Shown here piece by piece: positions 43,897 through 53,307 of a stretch of 64,000 nt of DNA. The position numbers and the translations under genes are program-made. A model generated the notes under the pieces. The model had not been told where the DNA came from, did no database searches, and saw only the letters and a list, made by a program, of their open reading frames with translations. Origin of the DNA: Streptomyces lichenis (GTDB lineage: Bacteria > Actinomycetota > Actinomycetes > Streptomycetales > Streptomycetaceae); contig NZ_JALPTH010000018.1 in assembly GCF_023218175.1 (NCBI RefSeq), forward strand, positions 101,645 through 165,644. Reading direction: 5' to 3'. The stretch's first letter is position 1; every line of letters begins with the position of its first letter.

Positions 43897-44774
43897 GCCC
43901 GGCCGACCCGGACCGGCCCCCGGACCTCGGTGCGATGACCACCGAGGTCGACCCGGGGGAACGGGCCACGCGGGACCGGGAGTTGTCGCCCAGCACCACC
44001 GCCCGGGACGCGGCCGGCACCCTCGCCGCGTACCGGGCCCTCAGCGACAGTGCCCGCGCCACCCTGGCGCACCGGGCCGATGTGGCCTACGGGCCGCATC
44101 CGGCCGAGCGGCTGCACCACTTCCCGCCGCGCCGCCCGGGCGCCCCGCTGCTGGTCTTCGTGCACGGCGGGCACTGGCAGGAGTCGTCCAAGGAGGACGC
44201 CTGCTTCGCCGCACCCGCGCTGCTGGCGGCCGGGGCCGGGTTCACGGCCCTGGGCTACGGGCTGGCGCCGGCCCGGCGGCTGCCGGAGATGGCCGCCTCG
44301 GTACGCCGGGGCCTGGCCTTCGTCCGGGAGCACGCCGCCGAGCTGGGCGGCCGGAGCGACGCGGTGTACGGGGCGGGCAGCTCGGCCGGGGCCCATCTGG
44401 TGGCGCTGGCGGCGACCGGCCCGAAGGGCGTACCGCTGGCCGGGCTGGTGCTGCTCAGCGGGCTGTACGACCTGGATCCGGTGGTCGGCAGCTATGTGGA
44501 CGAGGCACTGGAACTGACCCCGGCCGAGGCCCGGGCGCTGAGCCCGCTGCACGCCGGGCCGCCGTACGCCGAGCGGGTGCTGCTGGCCCGCGGCGAGCAC
44601 GAGACCGCCGAGTACGCCCGGCAGCAGCGGGGATACGCGGAGGCGCTGTGCACCGCCGGGCGGCCGGTGGCCGAGCTGGTGGCGGCCGACCGCGACCACT
44701 TCGACCTGCCGCTGGACCTCGGCGACCCGTCGACCGCCCTGGGCCGCGCGGTTCTCAACCAGATAGGGGTCTAA
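43893..44774 (+). CDS. Kynurenine formamidase-like alpha/beta hydrolase
   Basis: This 293-residue hydrolase shows the formamidase signature HGGHWQ, the nucleophile elbow GAGSSAGAHLVALA and an acid/histidine end DRDHFDLPLDL. It should hydrolyse N-formylkynurenine to kynurenine and formate, linking the dioxygenase (38645) to the 3-monooxygenase (58012). The GTG start overlaps the previous stop (GTGA); ATG 43935 is an alternative that would shorten the N-terminus by 14 residues. Placing this step inside the cluster closes the tryptophan branch. Confidence 0.83.
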   Translation: MSPADPDRPPDLGAMTTEVDPGERATRDRELSPSTTARDAAGTLAAYRALSDSARATLAHRADVAYGPHPAERLHHFPPRRPGAPLLVFVHGGHWQESSKEDACFAAPALLAAGAGFTALGYGLAPARRLPEMAASVRRGLAFVREHAAELGGRSDAVYGAGSSAGAHLVALAATGPKGVPLAGLVLLSGLYDLDPVVGSYVDEALELTPAEARALSPLHAGPPYAERVLLARGEHETAEYARQQRGYAEALCTAGRPVAELVAADRDHFDLPLDLGDPSTALGRAVLNQIGV

Positions 44775-44814
44775 CGCCACAGGGACCACCTGGGGCCGAC
44801 CGCCCCGGGAGGTG

Positions 44815-44852
44815 CCGGGCGGCGTCCGTTCTGTCCGGCGGGCGCCGCCCGG
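44815..44852 (+). terminator. Hairpin after the formamidase gene
   Basis: CCGGGCGGCG (44815-44824) pairs with CGCCGCCCGG (44843-44852) around an 18-base loop, in the 111-base gap before the epimerase gene. It may be a partial terminator or pause within the long operon. Confidence 0.4.
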
Positions 44853-44885
44853 GCAAGGCCCGATCCCCCAGGAAGAGGCAGCCGT

Positions 44886-45545
44886 ATGGAGACCCGTGAA
44901 CTCGCCGTGGCCGGCGCCCTGGAGGTCGCCCTCCCGGTCTTCCCCGACCGGCGGGGCTCCTTCCGCCCGCTGTACGAGGAGGCCGACTGGTCCGCTCTGC
45001 CCGGCGTCCCGCCGTTCCGTGCCGTACGCAGCGGGCTGAGCGTCAACCGCGCCGGGGTGGTCCGCGGGGTGCACTACGCCGTGCCCGGCCGGGACGGCGC
45101 CCCGGCCACCGCCAAGCTCGTCGTCTGCGTGGCGGGCGAGGCGCTGGACCTGGTGGTGGACGTACGGGCCGGGTCGCCGACCTTCGGCCGCCATGACACC
45201 GTACGGCTCACCGCCGACGCCGACCGCACCCGGGCGGTGTACTGCCCGCCCGGCATCGGCCACGCCTTCGCGGCCCGGACCGAGGGCACCGTACTGCTGT
45301 ACCTGCTCTCCACCCCGTACCGCCCGGCGGACGAGTCGGCCGTCTCGGTGCTGGACCCGGCGCTCGGGCTGCCGCTCCCCCGCCGTCCGGAGCCGGTCCT
45401 GTCGGACGCCGACCGGGCGGCCCCCACCCTGGCCGAGGCGCTGGACCGCGGGCTGCTCCCCGCCTACCGGCCACCCGCCACCACCGTCGCTCAAGCAGGC
45501 TCCGCAACAGGATCCGTAACAGGCTCAAGGAGGAACGGGACATGA
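44886..45545 (+). CDS. dTDP-4-keto-6-deoxyhexose 3,5-epimerase-like protein (RmlC family)
   Basis: This 219-residue cupin has FPDRRGSFRPLYEEADW, the catalytic-His region VVRGVHYAVPGRDGAPATAK, VYCPPGIGHAFAARTEGTVL and LYLLSTPYRPADESAV. It is longer than typical RmlC because of a Thr/Gly/Ser tail. It probably inverts C-3 and/or C-5 of the 4-keto sugar before methylation; which centre cannot be told. It overlaps rmlA by an ATGA. Confidence 0.85.
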   Translation: METRELAVAGALEVALPVFPDRRGSFRPLYEEADWSALPGVPPFRAVRSGLSVNRAGVVRGVHYAVPGRDGAPATAKLVVCVAGEALDLVVDVRAGSPTFGRHDTVRLTADADRTRAVYCPPGIGHAFAARTEGTVLLYLLSTPYRPADESAVSVLDPALGLPLPRRPEPVLSDADRAAPTLAEALDRGLLPAYRPPATTVAQAGSATGSVTGSRRNGT

Positions 45546-46510
45546 AGGGCATCATCATGGCCGGCGGATCGGGCAGCCGGCTGAAGCCGCTCACCGGAGT
45601 GCTGTCCAAGCAGCTGCTCCCCGTCTACAACAAGCCGATGATCTACTACCCGCTCTCGGTGCTGATGCTGGCCGGGATCCGGGACATCCTGATCATCTCC
45701 TCGCCCGACCATCTGCCGCTGTTCCGCGCCCTGCTGGGCGACGGCGAGCGGCTGGGCCTCACCCTCACCTACGCCGAGCAGGAGCACCCCGGCGGGATCG
45801 CCGAGGCCTTCCTGGTCGGCGCCGAGCACATCGGCGACGACGACGTCTCGCTCGTCCTGGGCGACAACCTCTTCCACGGGCCCGGGTTCTCCGCGCTGCT
45901 GCGGGAGAAGGCCCGCACCGTGAACGGCGCCACCATCTTCGGCTACCCGGTGCGCGACCCGCAGCGGTACGGGGTCGCCGAGGTGGCCGAGGACGGCCGG
46001 CTGCTGGGCATCGAGGAGAAGCCCGAGCGCCCGCGCTCCGAACTCGCGGTCACCGGGCTGTACATGTACGACAACGAGGTGGTCGACATCGCCCGGACGC
46101 TGACCCCCTCGGCCCGCGGCGAGCTGGAGATCACCGACATCAACCAGGTGTACCTGGAGCGCGGCCGGGCCGAACTGGTCAAGCTGGGACGGGGGTTCAC
46201 CTGGCTCGACACCGGGACCCATGACGCGCTCCTTGAGGCCGGGCAGTACATCCAGATCCTGGAGCAGCGCCAGAGCGTGCGGATCGCCTGTGTGGAGGAG
46301 ATCGCCTACCGGATGGGCTTCATCGGCGCCGACGAGCTGCGGCAGCTCGGCCAGGAGCACTCCAGCACCGACTACGGGGAGTACCTGGTCGACCTGGCCG
46401 ACCGCCGTCCGGCGGGCGGGCCGGTGCCCGACGCCGTACCCCCGGAGTTCACCGCCGACCCCGCCGGGCTGCCGGTGGCACCGCCCCGCGCCGAAGCCCT
46501 GCGGCGCTGA
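45542..46510 (+). CDS. rmlA: Glucose-1-phosphate thymidylyltransferase
   Basis: This 322-residue nucleotidyltransferase makes dTDP-glucose. The signature GIIMAGGSGSRLKPLTG is followed by SKQLLPVYNKPMIYYPLSVL, SLVLGDNLFHGPG and EITDINQVYLERGRAELVKL. It is about 30 residues longer than housekeeping RmlA because of a Pro/Ala tail. It starts the sugar supply with RmlB (61165) at the far end of the cluster. Confidence 0.93.
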   Translation: MKGIIMAGGSGSRLKPLTGVLSKQLLPVYNKPMIYYPLSVLMLAGIRDILIISSPDHLPLFRALLGDGERLGLTLTYAEQEHPGGIAEAFLVGAEHIGDDDVSLVLGDNLFHGPGFSALLREKARTVNGATIFGYPVRDPQRYGVAEVAEDGRLLGIEEKPERPRSELAVTGLYMYDNEVVDIARTLTPSARGELEITDINQVYLERGRAELVKLGRGFTWLDTGTHDALLEAGQYIQILEQRQSVRIACVEEIAYRMGFIGADELRQLGQEHSSTDYGEYLVDLADRRPAGGPVPDAVPPEFTADPAGLPVAPPRAEALRR

Positions 46511-46553
46511 CCACCCGACCGCGCCCACCGCGCCGACCGCCGAGGAGCCGACC

Positions 46554-47732
46554 ATGCGCTATCTGTTCACCTCGATGCCCGTCACCTCCCATCTGATGCC
46601 GCTGGTGCCCACCGCGCACGCCGCGCTGGCCGCCGGCCACGAGGTGCTGGTGGCCACCAGCGGGCCCGCCGCGCGCACCGCGCAGGCCGCCGGGCTGGTC
46701 ACCGCCGACGCCGGGACCGAGCAGGGCGCCCGGCAGCCGTACGACGAGCTGCTGGCCGCCCTGGAGCGGGCCGAGGCGGGCGAGGCCCCGGACGACGCGA
46801 CCTCGCTGGAGGTGCACGGCCGGGCGTTCGGCGAGGTGGGCGCCCGGATGCTGGACGAGCTGGTGCAGATCGCCCGGTCCTGGGGCGCGGACGCCATCGT
46901 CTACCCGGGCATCCACTCGGCGGCCCTGGTCGCCGCCCGGGCCGCCGGGACCGCGGCGGTGCTGCACGGCTACGGCACCCCGCTGCCGACCTTCGGCCCG
47001 GCGCTGGACTACCTCGCCCCGCACGCCGAGCGGCTGGGCGCGGGCGAGATCACCGAGGCCGAGATCGAGATCGACGTGCTGCCGCCGTCGCTGGCGAACT
47101 TCACCGAGGTGCCCACCGCCATCGGCCGCCCCCGGCACCGGCTGACCATGCGCTACGGCTGCTTCAACAACGGCGGCCGGCTTCCGCGTTGGGCGCTGAC
47201 CCGGGGCGATGTCCCCCGGGTGGTGGCCACCTGCGGATCGGCGGCCAGCATGACCCGCGAGGGCGCGCTGTACCGGGACATCGTCACCGCCACCGGGGAC
47301 CTGGGCGCCGAGCTGGTGCTGCTCACCGCCGACGCCGAGCTGCCGAAGCTGCCCGAGCGGCTGCCGCCGCATGTCCGCCCCGAGCGGTGGGTGCCGCTGC
47401 GGGCGCTGCTGGACGGCTGCGACGCGATCGTCCACCACGGCGGCTCGGGCACCATGCTCAGCTCCTTCGCCGCCGGGGTGCCGCAGGCGGCCATCCCGAT
47501 GCCGGGCACCGTCAACGTGAGCAACGCCCAGTCGGTGGCCGCCCGGGGCGCCGGCCGGGTCCTGGACATCGACGACGCCGGGCCGGAGCGCGTCACCGAG
47601 GCGCTGAGCTGGCTGCTGAAGGACCCGGAGCCGGCCAAGGCGGCCGCCGAGACCGCCGCGGAGATGGCGGCGATGCCCGCCCCCGCCGAGGTGATCGAGA
47701 AGGTCTCCGGGCTGCTGCGCGCCGCCCGCTGA
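46554..47732 (+). CDS. Glycosyltransferase (GT1, antibiotic type)
   Basis: This 392-residue GT-B enzyme begins RYLFTSMPVTSHLMPLVPTA and carries the nucleotide-sugar site DAIVHHGGSGTMLSSFAAGV with PQAAIPMPGTVNVSNAQSVA. It resembles macrolide/aromatic glycosyltransferases but lacks an adjacent P450-like helper. It should transfer the amino-deoxysugar to the phenolic hydroxyl created by the FAD hydroxylase encoded 25 bases downstream. A glycosyltransferase is not part of the anthramycin or tomaymycin pathways, so it sets this cluster beside sibiromycin. Confidence 0.9.
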   Translation: MRYLFTSMPVTSHLMPLVPTAHAALAAGHEVLVATSGPAARTAQAAGLVTADAGTEQGARQPYDELLAALERAEAGEAPDDATSLEVHGRAFGEVGARMLDELVQIARSWGADAIVYPGIHSAALVAARAAGTAAVLHGYGTPLPTFGPALDYLAPHAERLGAGEITEAEIEIDVLPPSLANFTEVPTAIGRPRHRLTMRYGCFNNGGRLPRWALTRGDVPRVVATCGSAASMTREGALYRDIVTATGDLGAELVLLTADAELPKLPERLPPHVRPERWVPLRALLDGCDAIVHHGGSGTMLSSFAAGVPQAAIPMPGTVNVSNAQSVAARGAGRVLDIDDAGPERVTEALSWLLKDPEPAKAAAETAAEMAAMPAPAEVIEKVSGLLRAAR

Positions 47733-47757
47733 CACGTCCGACCGAGAGGAGCAGCAG

Positions 47758-48858
47758 GTGAGGATCGCCGTCATCGGCGGAGGCCCGGCGGGGCTGGCGT
47801 TCGCCGCGACCGCCCGCCTCTCCGGACTGTCCGCCGAGGTCACCGTCTACGAGCGGAACCGGGTGGAGGACACCTACGGCTTTGGCGTCATCCTGCCGTC
47901 GGCCGCCCTGGACACCCTCCGGCCCACCGACCCGGACACCGCCGACGCCCTGGCCGGGGAGCTGGTCGAGTGGGACGAGGTCACCGTGCACCGGGGCGAG
48001 CGCCCGCTGTCGGTGGGGGCGCCCCGGCTGGGCGCGCTGTCCCGCCGCACCCTGCTCACCGCACTGCGGCGGCGCTGCGCCGAGCTGGGCGTACGGGTGG
48101 AGGAGGGCGCCGCGGCCCCCGGCCCGGACGCGCTCGCCGAGGCCCACGACCTGGTGGTGGCCGCCGACGGGGCGGGCTCGGCCACCCGTACCGCCTGGGC
48201 CGACCGGTTCGGCACCGAGACCGAGCGCACCGCCCCGGACTACGTCTGGCTCGGCGCCGAACGGGCGTTCCCCGGGCTGACCTTCCTGGTCGCGGACACC
48301 GCCGAGGGCCCGGTGGTCGCCCACACCTACCCGTACGCACCGGACCGCTCCACCTTCCTGGTGGAGGTGCCCGGGGGCGGCGGGCTGCCCGACACCGCCG
48401 GGCTGGCCCGGCTCTTCGCGGAGCCGCTGGCCGGCGCCCGGCTACTGGAGAACCGCTCCCGCTGGAGCCGCTTCCTCCAGGTGCGCAACACCGCCTGGTC
48501 CCACCGCAACGTGGTGCTGCTGGGCGACGCGGCGCACACCGCGCACTACTCGATCGGCTCCGGCACCCGGCTGGCCCTGGACGACGCCACCGCGCTGGCC
48601 GGGGCGCTCTGCTCGGAGGGCTCCCTGCCGGCCGCGCTGAGCGCCTACGAGGAGCGGCGGCGGCCCGCGGTCGAGCACACCCAGCGGATCGGCCGGGCCA
48701 GTGCCGACTGGTTCGCCGGGCTGGCCGGCACCGAGGGGAGCGCCCCGGAGAAGTTCCTGCTGGAGCTGCTCACCCGGGGTGGCCGGATCTCGCTGGGTGA
48801 TCTGGCCGCCGAGGCGGCGGGTACGGCTCCGGTGGGCACAGTGACAGGCAGCGGGTGA
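47758..48858 (+). CDS. FAD-dependent aromatic hydroxylase (SibG-like)
   Basis: This 366-residue flavoprotein has RIAVIGGGPAGLAFAATARL for FAD, a DLVVAADGAGSATRTAW middle and NVVLLGDAAHTAHYSIGSGT with RLALDDATAL, the group A monooxygenase layout. In sibiromycin, a hydroxylase adds the second hydroxyl to the methylated hydroxyanthranilate; this gene fits that step, and its place right after the glycosyltransferase agrees. The GTG at 47758 follows GAGGAGCAG. Confidence 0.85.
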   Translation: MRIAVIGGGPAGLAFAATARLSGLSAEVTVYERNRVEDTYGFGVILPSAALDTLRPTDPDTADALAGELVEWDEVTVHRGERPLSVGAPRLGALSRRTLLTALRRRCAELGVRVEEGAAAPGPDALAEAHDLVVAADGAGSATRTAWADRFGTETERTAPDYVWLGAERAFPGLTFLVADTAEGPVVAHTYPYAPDRSTFLVEVPGGGGLPDTAGLARLFAEPLAGARLLENRSRWSRFLQVRNTAWSHRNVVLLGDAAHTAHYSIGSGTRLALDDATALAGALCSEGSLPAALSAYEERRRPAVEHTQRIGRASADWFAGLAGTEGSAPEKFLLELLTRGGRISLGDLAAEAAGTAPVGTVTGSG

Positions 48859-48923
48859 TCCGGCCGGGACGACCAGCCCGGCAGGACCGGTACGACGGCT
48901 ACACGAAGGAGTGAAGAGCGCCC

Positions 48924-51257
48924 ATGCGCGAGGACAGGCAGCACATCGTGGTGACGGGGGCCCGGGCCAACAACCTGAAGGGGGTGACCCTGCGCATTCC
49001 GCTGGGATCCCTGACGGTGGTGACCGGGGTCTCCGGCTCGGGGAAGTCCTCGATCGTCTTCGGCACCATCGCGGTCGAGTCGCAACGGCAGCTCAACGAG
49101 GTCTTCCCGGCGTTCATCCGCAACCGGCTGCCGCGCTACGAGCGCCCCGAGTTCGACCTGATCGAGAACCTGGCCCCGGCGATCGTGGTGGACCAGAAAC
49201 CGGTCGGCGGCGGCACCCGCTCCACGGTGGGCACCATGACCGAGGTCAACCCGGTGCTGCGGGTGCTGTTCTCCCGCTACGGGGAGCCCAGCGCGGGCCC
49301 GTCCAACCTGTACTCCTTCAACGACCCGCACGGCATGTGCCCGGAGTGCGACGGGCTCGGCTCCACCCTCCAGCTCGACCTGGACAAACTGCTGGACCGC
49401 GACAAGTCCCTCAACGAGGGCGCCATCCAGCACGACAACTTCGCGGTCGGCACCAACTACTGGAAGCGGTACGCCCAGATCAGCCGGTACGAGAAGGGCC
49501 GGGCCCGGGACAAGGACCTGGAGCCGGTGTTCGACCCGGACAAGCCGCTGAGGAAGTACACCAAGAAGGAGATGGACCTCCTGCTCTACGGGGAGGGCTT
49601 CCAGACCATCCGCCCCGACGAGTTCAACAACGTGGCCATCAACGACTTCGAGGGCATCGTGCCGCGCTTCACCCGGCGGTTCGTCAAGCCGGGCCTGGAC
49701 GCGCTGAAGGACAAGGAGCGCAAGTCCACCGAGCGGGTGGTCACCGAGCGGACCTGCCCGGCCTGCGAAGGTGCCCGGCTGAACCGGGCCGCGCTGGACT
49801 CGCGGATCGACGGCAAGAACATCGCCGACTACTGCGCCATGGAGATCGGCGACCTGATCAAGGAGCTGGAGCGGGTCGCCGACCGCTGGCCCGGCCCGGT
49901 GGTGCCCGCCGCGCTGGCCTCGCTGCGCCGGATCGAGTCGGTGGGCCTGGGCTACCTCACCCTCAGCCGCGCCACCCGGACCCTGTCCGGCGGCGAGGGC
50001 CAGCGGCTGAAGACCGTACGGCATCTGGGCTCGGCGCTGGCCGGGATGACGTACATCTTCGACGAGCCCAGCGTCGGGCTGCACGCGCACGACGTGGACC
50101 GGCTCAACAGGCTGATGCTGGACCTGCGGGACAAGGGCAACACGGTCCTGATCGTGGAGCACAACCGGGACGTCATCGCCATCGCCGACCATGTGATCGA
50201 CGTGGGCCCGGGGGCCGGCGCCGACGGCGGCGAGATCGTGTTCACCGGCACCGTGAAGCAGCTGGCCAGGAGCAAGACGGTCACCGGCCGGCACTTCCGG
50301 GCCACCCCGGGGCTGAAGGACTCGGTCCGCGAGCCCACCGGGAAGCTGCCGGTGCGCGGCGCCACCCTGCACAACCTGGACAAGCTGGACGCGGACTTCC
50401 CCACCGGGGTGCTCACCGTGGTCACCGGGGTGGCCGGTTCCGGCAAGTCCACGCTGGTGTCCAAGGTGTTCACCCGGGAGCACCCGCAGGCGATCGTGCT
50501 GGACCAGTCGGCGGTCGGCATCAACCCGCGCTCCACCCCGGCCACGTACACCGGCATCTGGGACACCGTGCGCAAGCAGTTCGCCAAGGAGCACGGGGTG
50601 GACGCGAGCCTGTTCAGCTTCAACGCCAAGGGCGCCTGCCCGGAGTGCAAGGGCCGCGGCACCATCACCACCGACCTGGCCTTCCTGGACCCGGTCACCA
50701 CCGTGTGCGAGGTCTGCGAGGGCAGCCGGTACCGCCAGGACGTGCTGGAGTACGAGACCAAGGGCCGCAACATCGCCCAGGTGCTGGACCTCACCGTGGT
50801 CGAGGCCCGCGACGACTACTTCGAGGACGAGTCGATCGTGCGCAGGCTGGAGCCGATCGCCGAGGTGGGCCTCGGCTATCTGACGCTGGGCCGGCCGCTG
50901 TCGATGCTGTCCGGCGGTGAGCGCCAGCGCATCAAGCTGGCCGACCGGCTGCACGAGCAGGGCAGTGTGTACGTCTTCGACGAGCCGACCACCGGACTGC
51001 ACATGGCCGACGTCGGCAACCTGCTGACGCTGCTGGACCGGCTGGTGGACGCGGGCAACACGGTCATCGCCATCGAGCACGACCTGGACGTGGCCAAGCA
51101 CGCCGACTGGATCATCGACATCGGCCCGGGCGCCGGTGAGCACGGCGGCCGGGTGGTCTTCACCGGCACCCCCGCCGAGATGGCGGCCGGCGCGGACACC
51201 ACCACCGCGAAGTATCTGAAGGCCTCGCTGCCGGACCGGAAACCGGCCGCCCGCTGA
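48924..51257 (+). CDS. UvrA-like ABC ATPase, probable self-resistance protein
   Basis: This 777-residue protein has the two UvrA ATPases: Walker A GVSGSGKSSI (about 33) and GVAGSGKSTL (about 501), signatures LSGGEGQRLK (about 354) and LSGGERQRIK (about 662), and zinc-type pairs CPECDGLGS, CPACEGARL, CPECKGRGT and CEVCEGSRY. Housekeeping UvrA is about 950-1000 residues. This one lacks roughly 200, as do DrrC-type resistance proteins of DNA-binding drug producers. PBDs alkylate guanine in the DNA minor groove, so a dedicated UvrA paralogue to recognise or clear adducts makes sense. A strong hairpin follows. Confidence 0.92.
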   Translation: MREDRQHIVVTGARANNLKGVTLRIPLGSLTVVTGVSGSGKSSIVFGTIAVESQRQLNEVFPAFIRNRLPRYERPEFDLIENLAPAIVVDQKPVGGGTRSTVGTMTEVNPVLRVLFSRYGEPSAGPSNLYSFNDPHGMCPECDGLGSTLQLDLDKLLDRDKSLNEGAIQHDNFAVGTNYWKRYAQISRYEKGRARDKDLEPVFDPDKPLRKYTKKEMDLLLYGEGFQTIRPDEFNNVAINDFEGIVPRFTRRFVKPGLDALKDKERKSTERVVTERTCPACEGARLNRAALDSRIDGKNIADYCAMEIGDLIKELERVADRWPGPVVPAALASLRRIESVGLGYLTLSRATRTLSGGEGQRLKTVRHLGSALAGMTYIFDEPSVGLHAHDVDRLNRLMLDLRDKGNTVLIVEHNRDVIAIADHVIDVGPGAGADGGEIVFTGTVKQLARSKTVTGRHFRATPGLKDSVREPTGKLPVRGATLHNLDKLDADFPTGVLTVVTGVAGSGKSTLVSKVFTREHPQAIVLDQSAVGINPRSTPATYTGIWDTVRKQFAKEHGVDASLFSFNAKGACPECKGRGTITTDLAFLDPVTTVCEVCEGSRYRQDVLEYETKGRNIAQVLDLTVVEARDDYFEDESIVRRLEPIAEVGLGYLTLGRPLSMLSGGERQRIKLADRLHEQGSVYVFDEPTTGLHMADVGNLLTLLDRLVDAGNTVIAIEHDLDVAKHADWIIDIGPGAGEHGGRVVFTGTPAEMAAGADTTTAKYLKASLPDRKPAAR

Positions 51258-51278
51258 CGCTCACCCCCTCCGGACCCT

Positions 51279-51313
51279 CTCGGCCCGGCGCACCCCGTGT
51301 GCGCCGGGCCGAG
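51279..51313 (+). terminator. Strong hairpin terminator after the UvrA-like gene
   Basis: CTCGGCCCGGCGCAC (51279-51293) pairs perfectly with GTGCGCCGGGCCGAG (51299-51313) around a five-base loop. It would separate the resistance transcript from the NRPS genes, which then need their own promoter in the remaining 98 bases or rely on read-through. Confidence 0.7.
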
Positions 51314-51411
51314 CCGCGTCCGGCCCCGGACACCCGGAAGCACCCACGACCCATGGACCCCGGGCCGCGCGCCACCGCCGCGCCGCGGCCCCCGAAGCCG
51401 CTGGAGTCACC

Positions 51412-53307
51412 ATGCACACCACCGAAGCCACCCACGCTCCCGAGGACACCGTCGCCACTCCCGCCTCCCGCGTCACCCCCACCCCGCCCCTGCCCGGCCT
51501 CCCCTCCCTCCCCGCCGCCTTCGAGGCCGCCGCCGCGCAGGCCGGTGACCGGACCGCCGTGGAGTTCGGCGCCTCCTCGCTGACCTACCGCGAGCTGGAC
51601 GCCGCCGCCAACCGGCTGGCCCGCCGGCTGCGCCAGGAGGGCGTGGCCACCGGCGACCGGGTGGGCGTGCAGCTGTCCCGCTCGCTGGAGCTGTACACCG
51701 TGCTGCTGGCCGTGCTGAAGGCCGGCGCCGTGCTGGTGCCGCTCAACCCGGCGCACCCGGTCGGCATCCGCCGGGAGATCGTCCGCGCGGCCGGGCTGCC
51801 GCTGACCCTGCGGGACGTGGCCGCCGGACTGGGCTCGCTCACCGTGGAGCGGGACGTGCACGAGCTGATCGCCGACAGCGCCGATCTGGACGACGGCCCG
51901 CTGGAGCCGGTGGACCCGGAGTCTCCCGCGTACGTCCTGTTCACCTCGGGCTCCACCGGGCAGCCCAAGGGGGTGCGCATCCCGCACCGGGCGATCTCCC
52001 GGGTGGCCGAGCACAACGGCGAGGCCGAGGTGCGCGCCGACGACGCCTTCCTCCAGCTCGCCCCGTACTCCTTCGCCGCCTCCACCACCGAGGTCTGGCT
52101 GAGCCTGCTGCACGGGGCGCGGGTGGTGGCCGCTCCCCCGCAGCTGCCCTCGCTTCCCGAGCTGGCCCGGATCATCACCGAGCGCCGGGTCACCTTCCTC
52201 AACCTGCCGTGCGGGCTGTTCAACCTGCTGGTGGACGGCCATCCCGAGGCGCTGGCCGGGGTCCGCACGGTGATCGTCAGCGGTGACTTCCCCTCCCCGC
52301 CGCATCTGGCCAAGGCGCTGGAAGCGGTCGGCGGCACCGTCTTCAACGCCTATGGCTGCACCGAGAACTCGGCGCTCACCGCCGTCCACCCGCTCACCCG
52401 GGACGATATCCGCCGCCAGGTCTTCCCGGTCGGCCGGCCGCTGCCCGGGGTGGGGCTGCACGTCCTGGACGAGGACCTGGCCCCCAGCGCCCCGGGCGAG
52501 ATCGGCGAGCTGTGCATCGCCGGCGCCGGAGTGGCCCTCGGCTACCTGGACCAGCCGGAGCTGTCCGCCGAGAAGTTCCCCGAGGTGGACGGGGTGCGGC
52601 TGCTGCGCACCGGGGACATGGCCCGCCGGACCGCCGACGGCGAGGTGGTGCTCGCCGGGCGGGCCGACCAGATGGTGAAGATCCGGGGCTACCGGGTGGA
52701 GCTGCGCGAGGTCGAACTCGCCGCCGAGAAGACCGGGTTGGTGGAGCGTGCGGTGGTCCGCGCGGTGAACGCCCAGGACCAGCTTCGAGAGCTGGTGCTG
52801 TTCTGCACCACCGCCGACGGTCGGCCGCCCGGCACCGAGGAGCTGCTGTCCGAGCTGCGCGGGGTGCTGCCCGACTACATGCTGCCGGCCCGGGTGCACC
52901 ACCTCGCCGAGCTGCCGCTCAACCACAACGGCAAGCTGGACCGGATGGCGCTGGAGGAGCCGCGCGCCACCCTGGTGGAGCCGGCCGCGGCTGCGGCCCG
53001 CGCCGAGGCGGATGACCCGGTGGCCTCCACCATCACCACCCTGCTGGCCGGGGCGACCGGCCGGGAACGGCTCGGCGCCGCCGACTCCTTCGTGCTCTCC
53101 GGTGCCAACTCGCTCCAGCTGATCCAGCTGGCCGCGAGCCTCCAGGAGGTGATGGGCGTGGATGTGCGCGCCGAGGACGTCTTCCGGCACGGCACCGCCC
53201 AGGCCCTGGCCGACCACATCCGCTCCCTCCGGGAGAACGGCACGGCCACGGGCGCGCAGACCGACGCGATACGCGAGAAGGGCACGGAGGTGACCGCTCA
53301 TGACTGA
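51412..53307 (+). CDS. NRPS A-T module, anthranilate-loading (SibE/TomA type)
   Basis: This 631-residue two-domain NRPS has an adenylation domain (about 30-515: YVLFTSGSTGQPKGVRI at 177, NAYGCTENSAL at 312, RTGDMARRTADGEVVLAGRA with DQMVKIRGYRVELRE, and NHNGKLDRMAL at 505) and a carrier domain whose phosphopantetheine Ser lies in LSGANSLQL (about 565) rather than the usual LGGHSL. There is no condensation domain, so it starts the chain by activating the substituted anthranilate. This two-protein A-T plus C-A-T-Red layout is the PBD hallmark. It overlaps the next NRPS gene by eight bases. Confidence 0.93.
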   Translation: MHTTEATHAPEDTVATPASRVTPTPPLPGLPSLPAAFEAAAAQAGDRTAVEFGASSLTYRELDAAANRLARRLRQEGVATGDRVGVQLSRSLELYTVLLAVLKAGAVLVPLNPAHPVGIRREIVRAAGLPLTLRDVAAGLGSLTVERDVHELIADSADLDDGPLEPVDPESPAYVLFTSGSTGQPKGVRIPHRAISRVAEHNGEAEVRADDAFLQLAPYSFAASTTEVWLSLLHGARVVAAPPQLPSLPELARIITERRVTFLNLPCGLFNLLVDGHPEALAGVRTVIVSGDFPSPPHLAKALEAVGGTVFNAYGCTENSALTAVHPLTRDDIRRQVFPVGRPLPGVGLHVLDEDLAPSAPGEIGELCIAGAGVALGYLDQPELSAEKFPEVDGVRLLRTGDMARRTADGEVVLAGRADQMVKIRGYRVELREVELAAEKTGLVERAVVRAVNAQDQLRELVLFCTTADGRPPGTEELLSELRGVLPDYMLPARVHHLAELPLNHNGKLDRMALEEPRATLVEPAAAAARAEADDPVASTITTLLAGATGRERLGAADSFVLSGANSLQLIQLAASLQEVMGVDVRAEDVFRHGTAQALADHIRSLRENGTATGAQTDAIREKGTEVTAHD

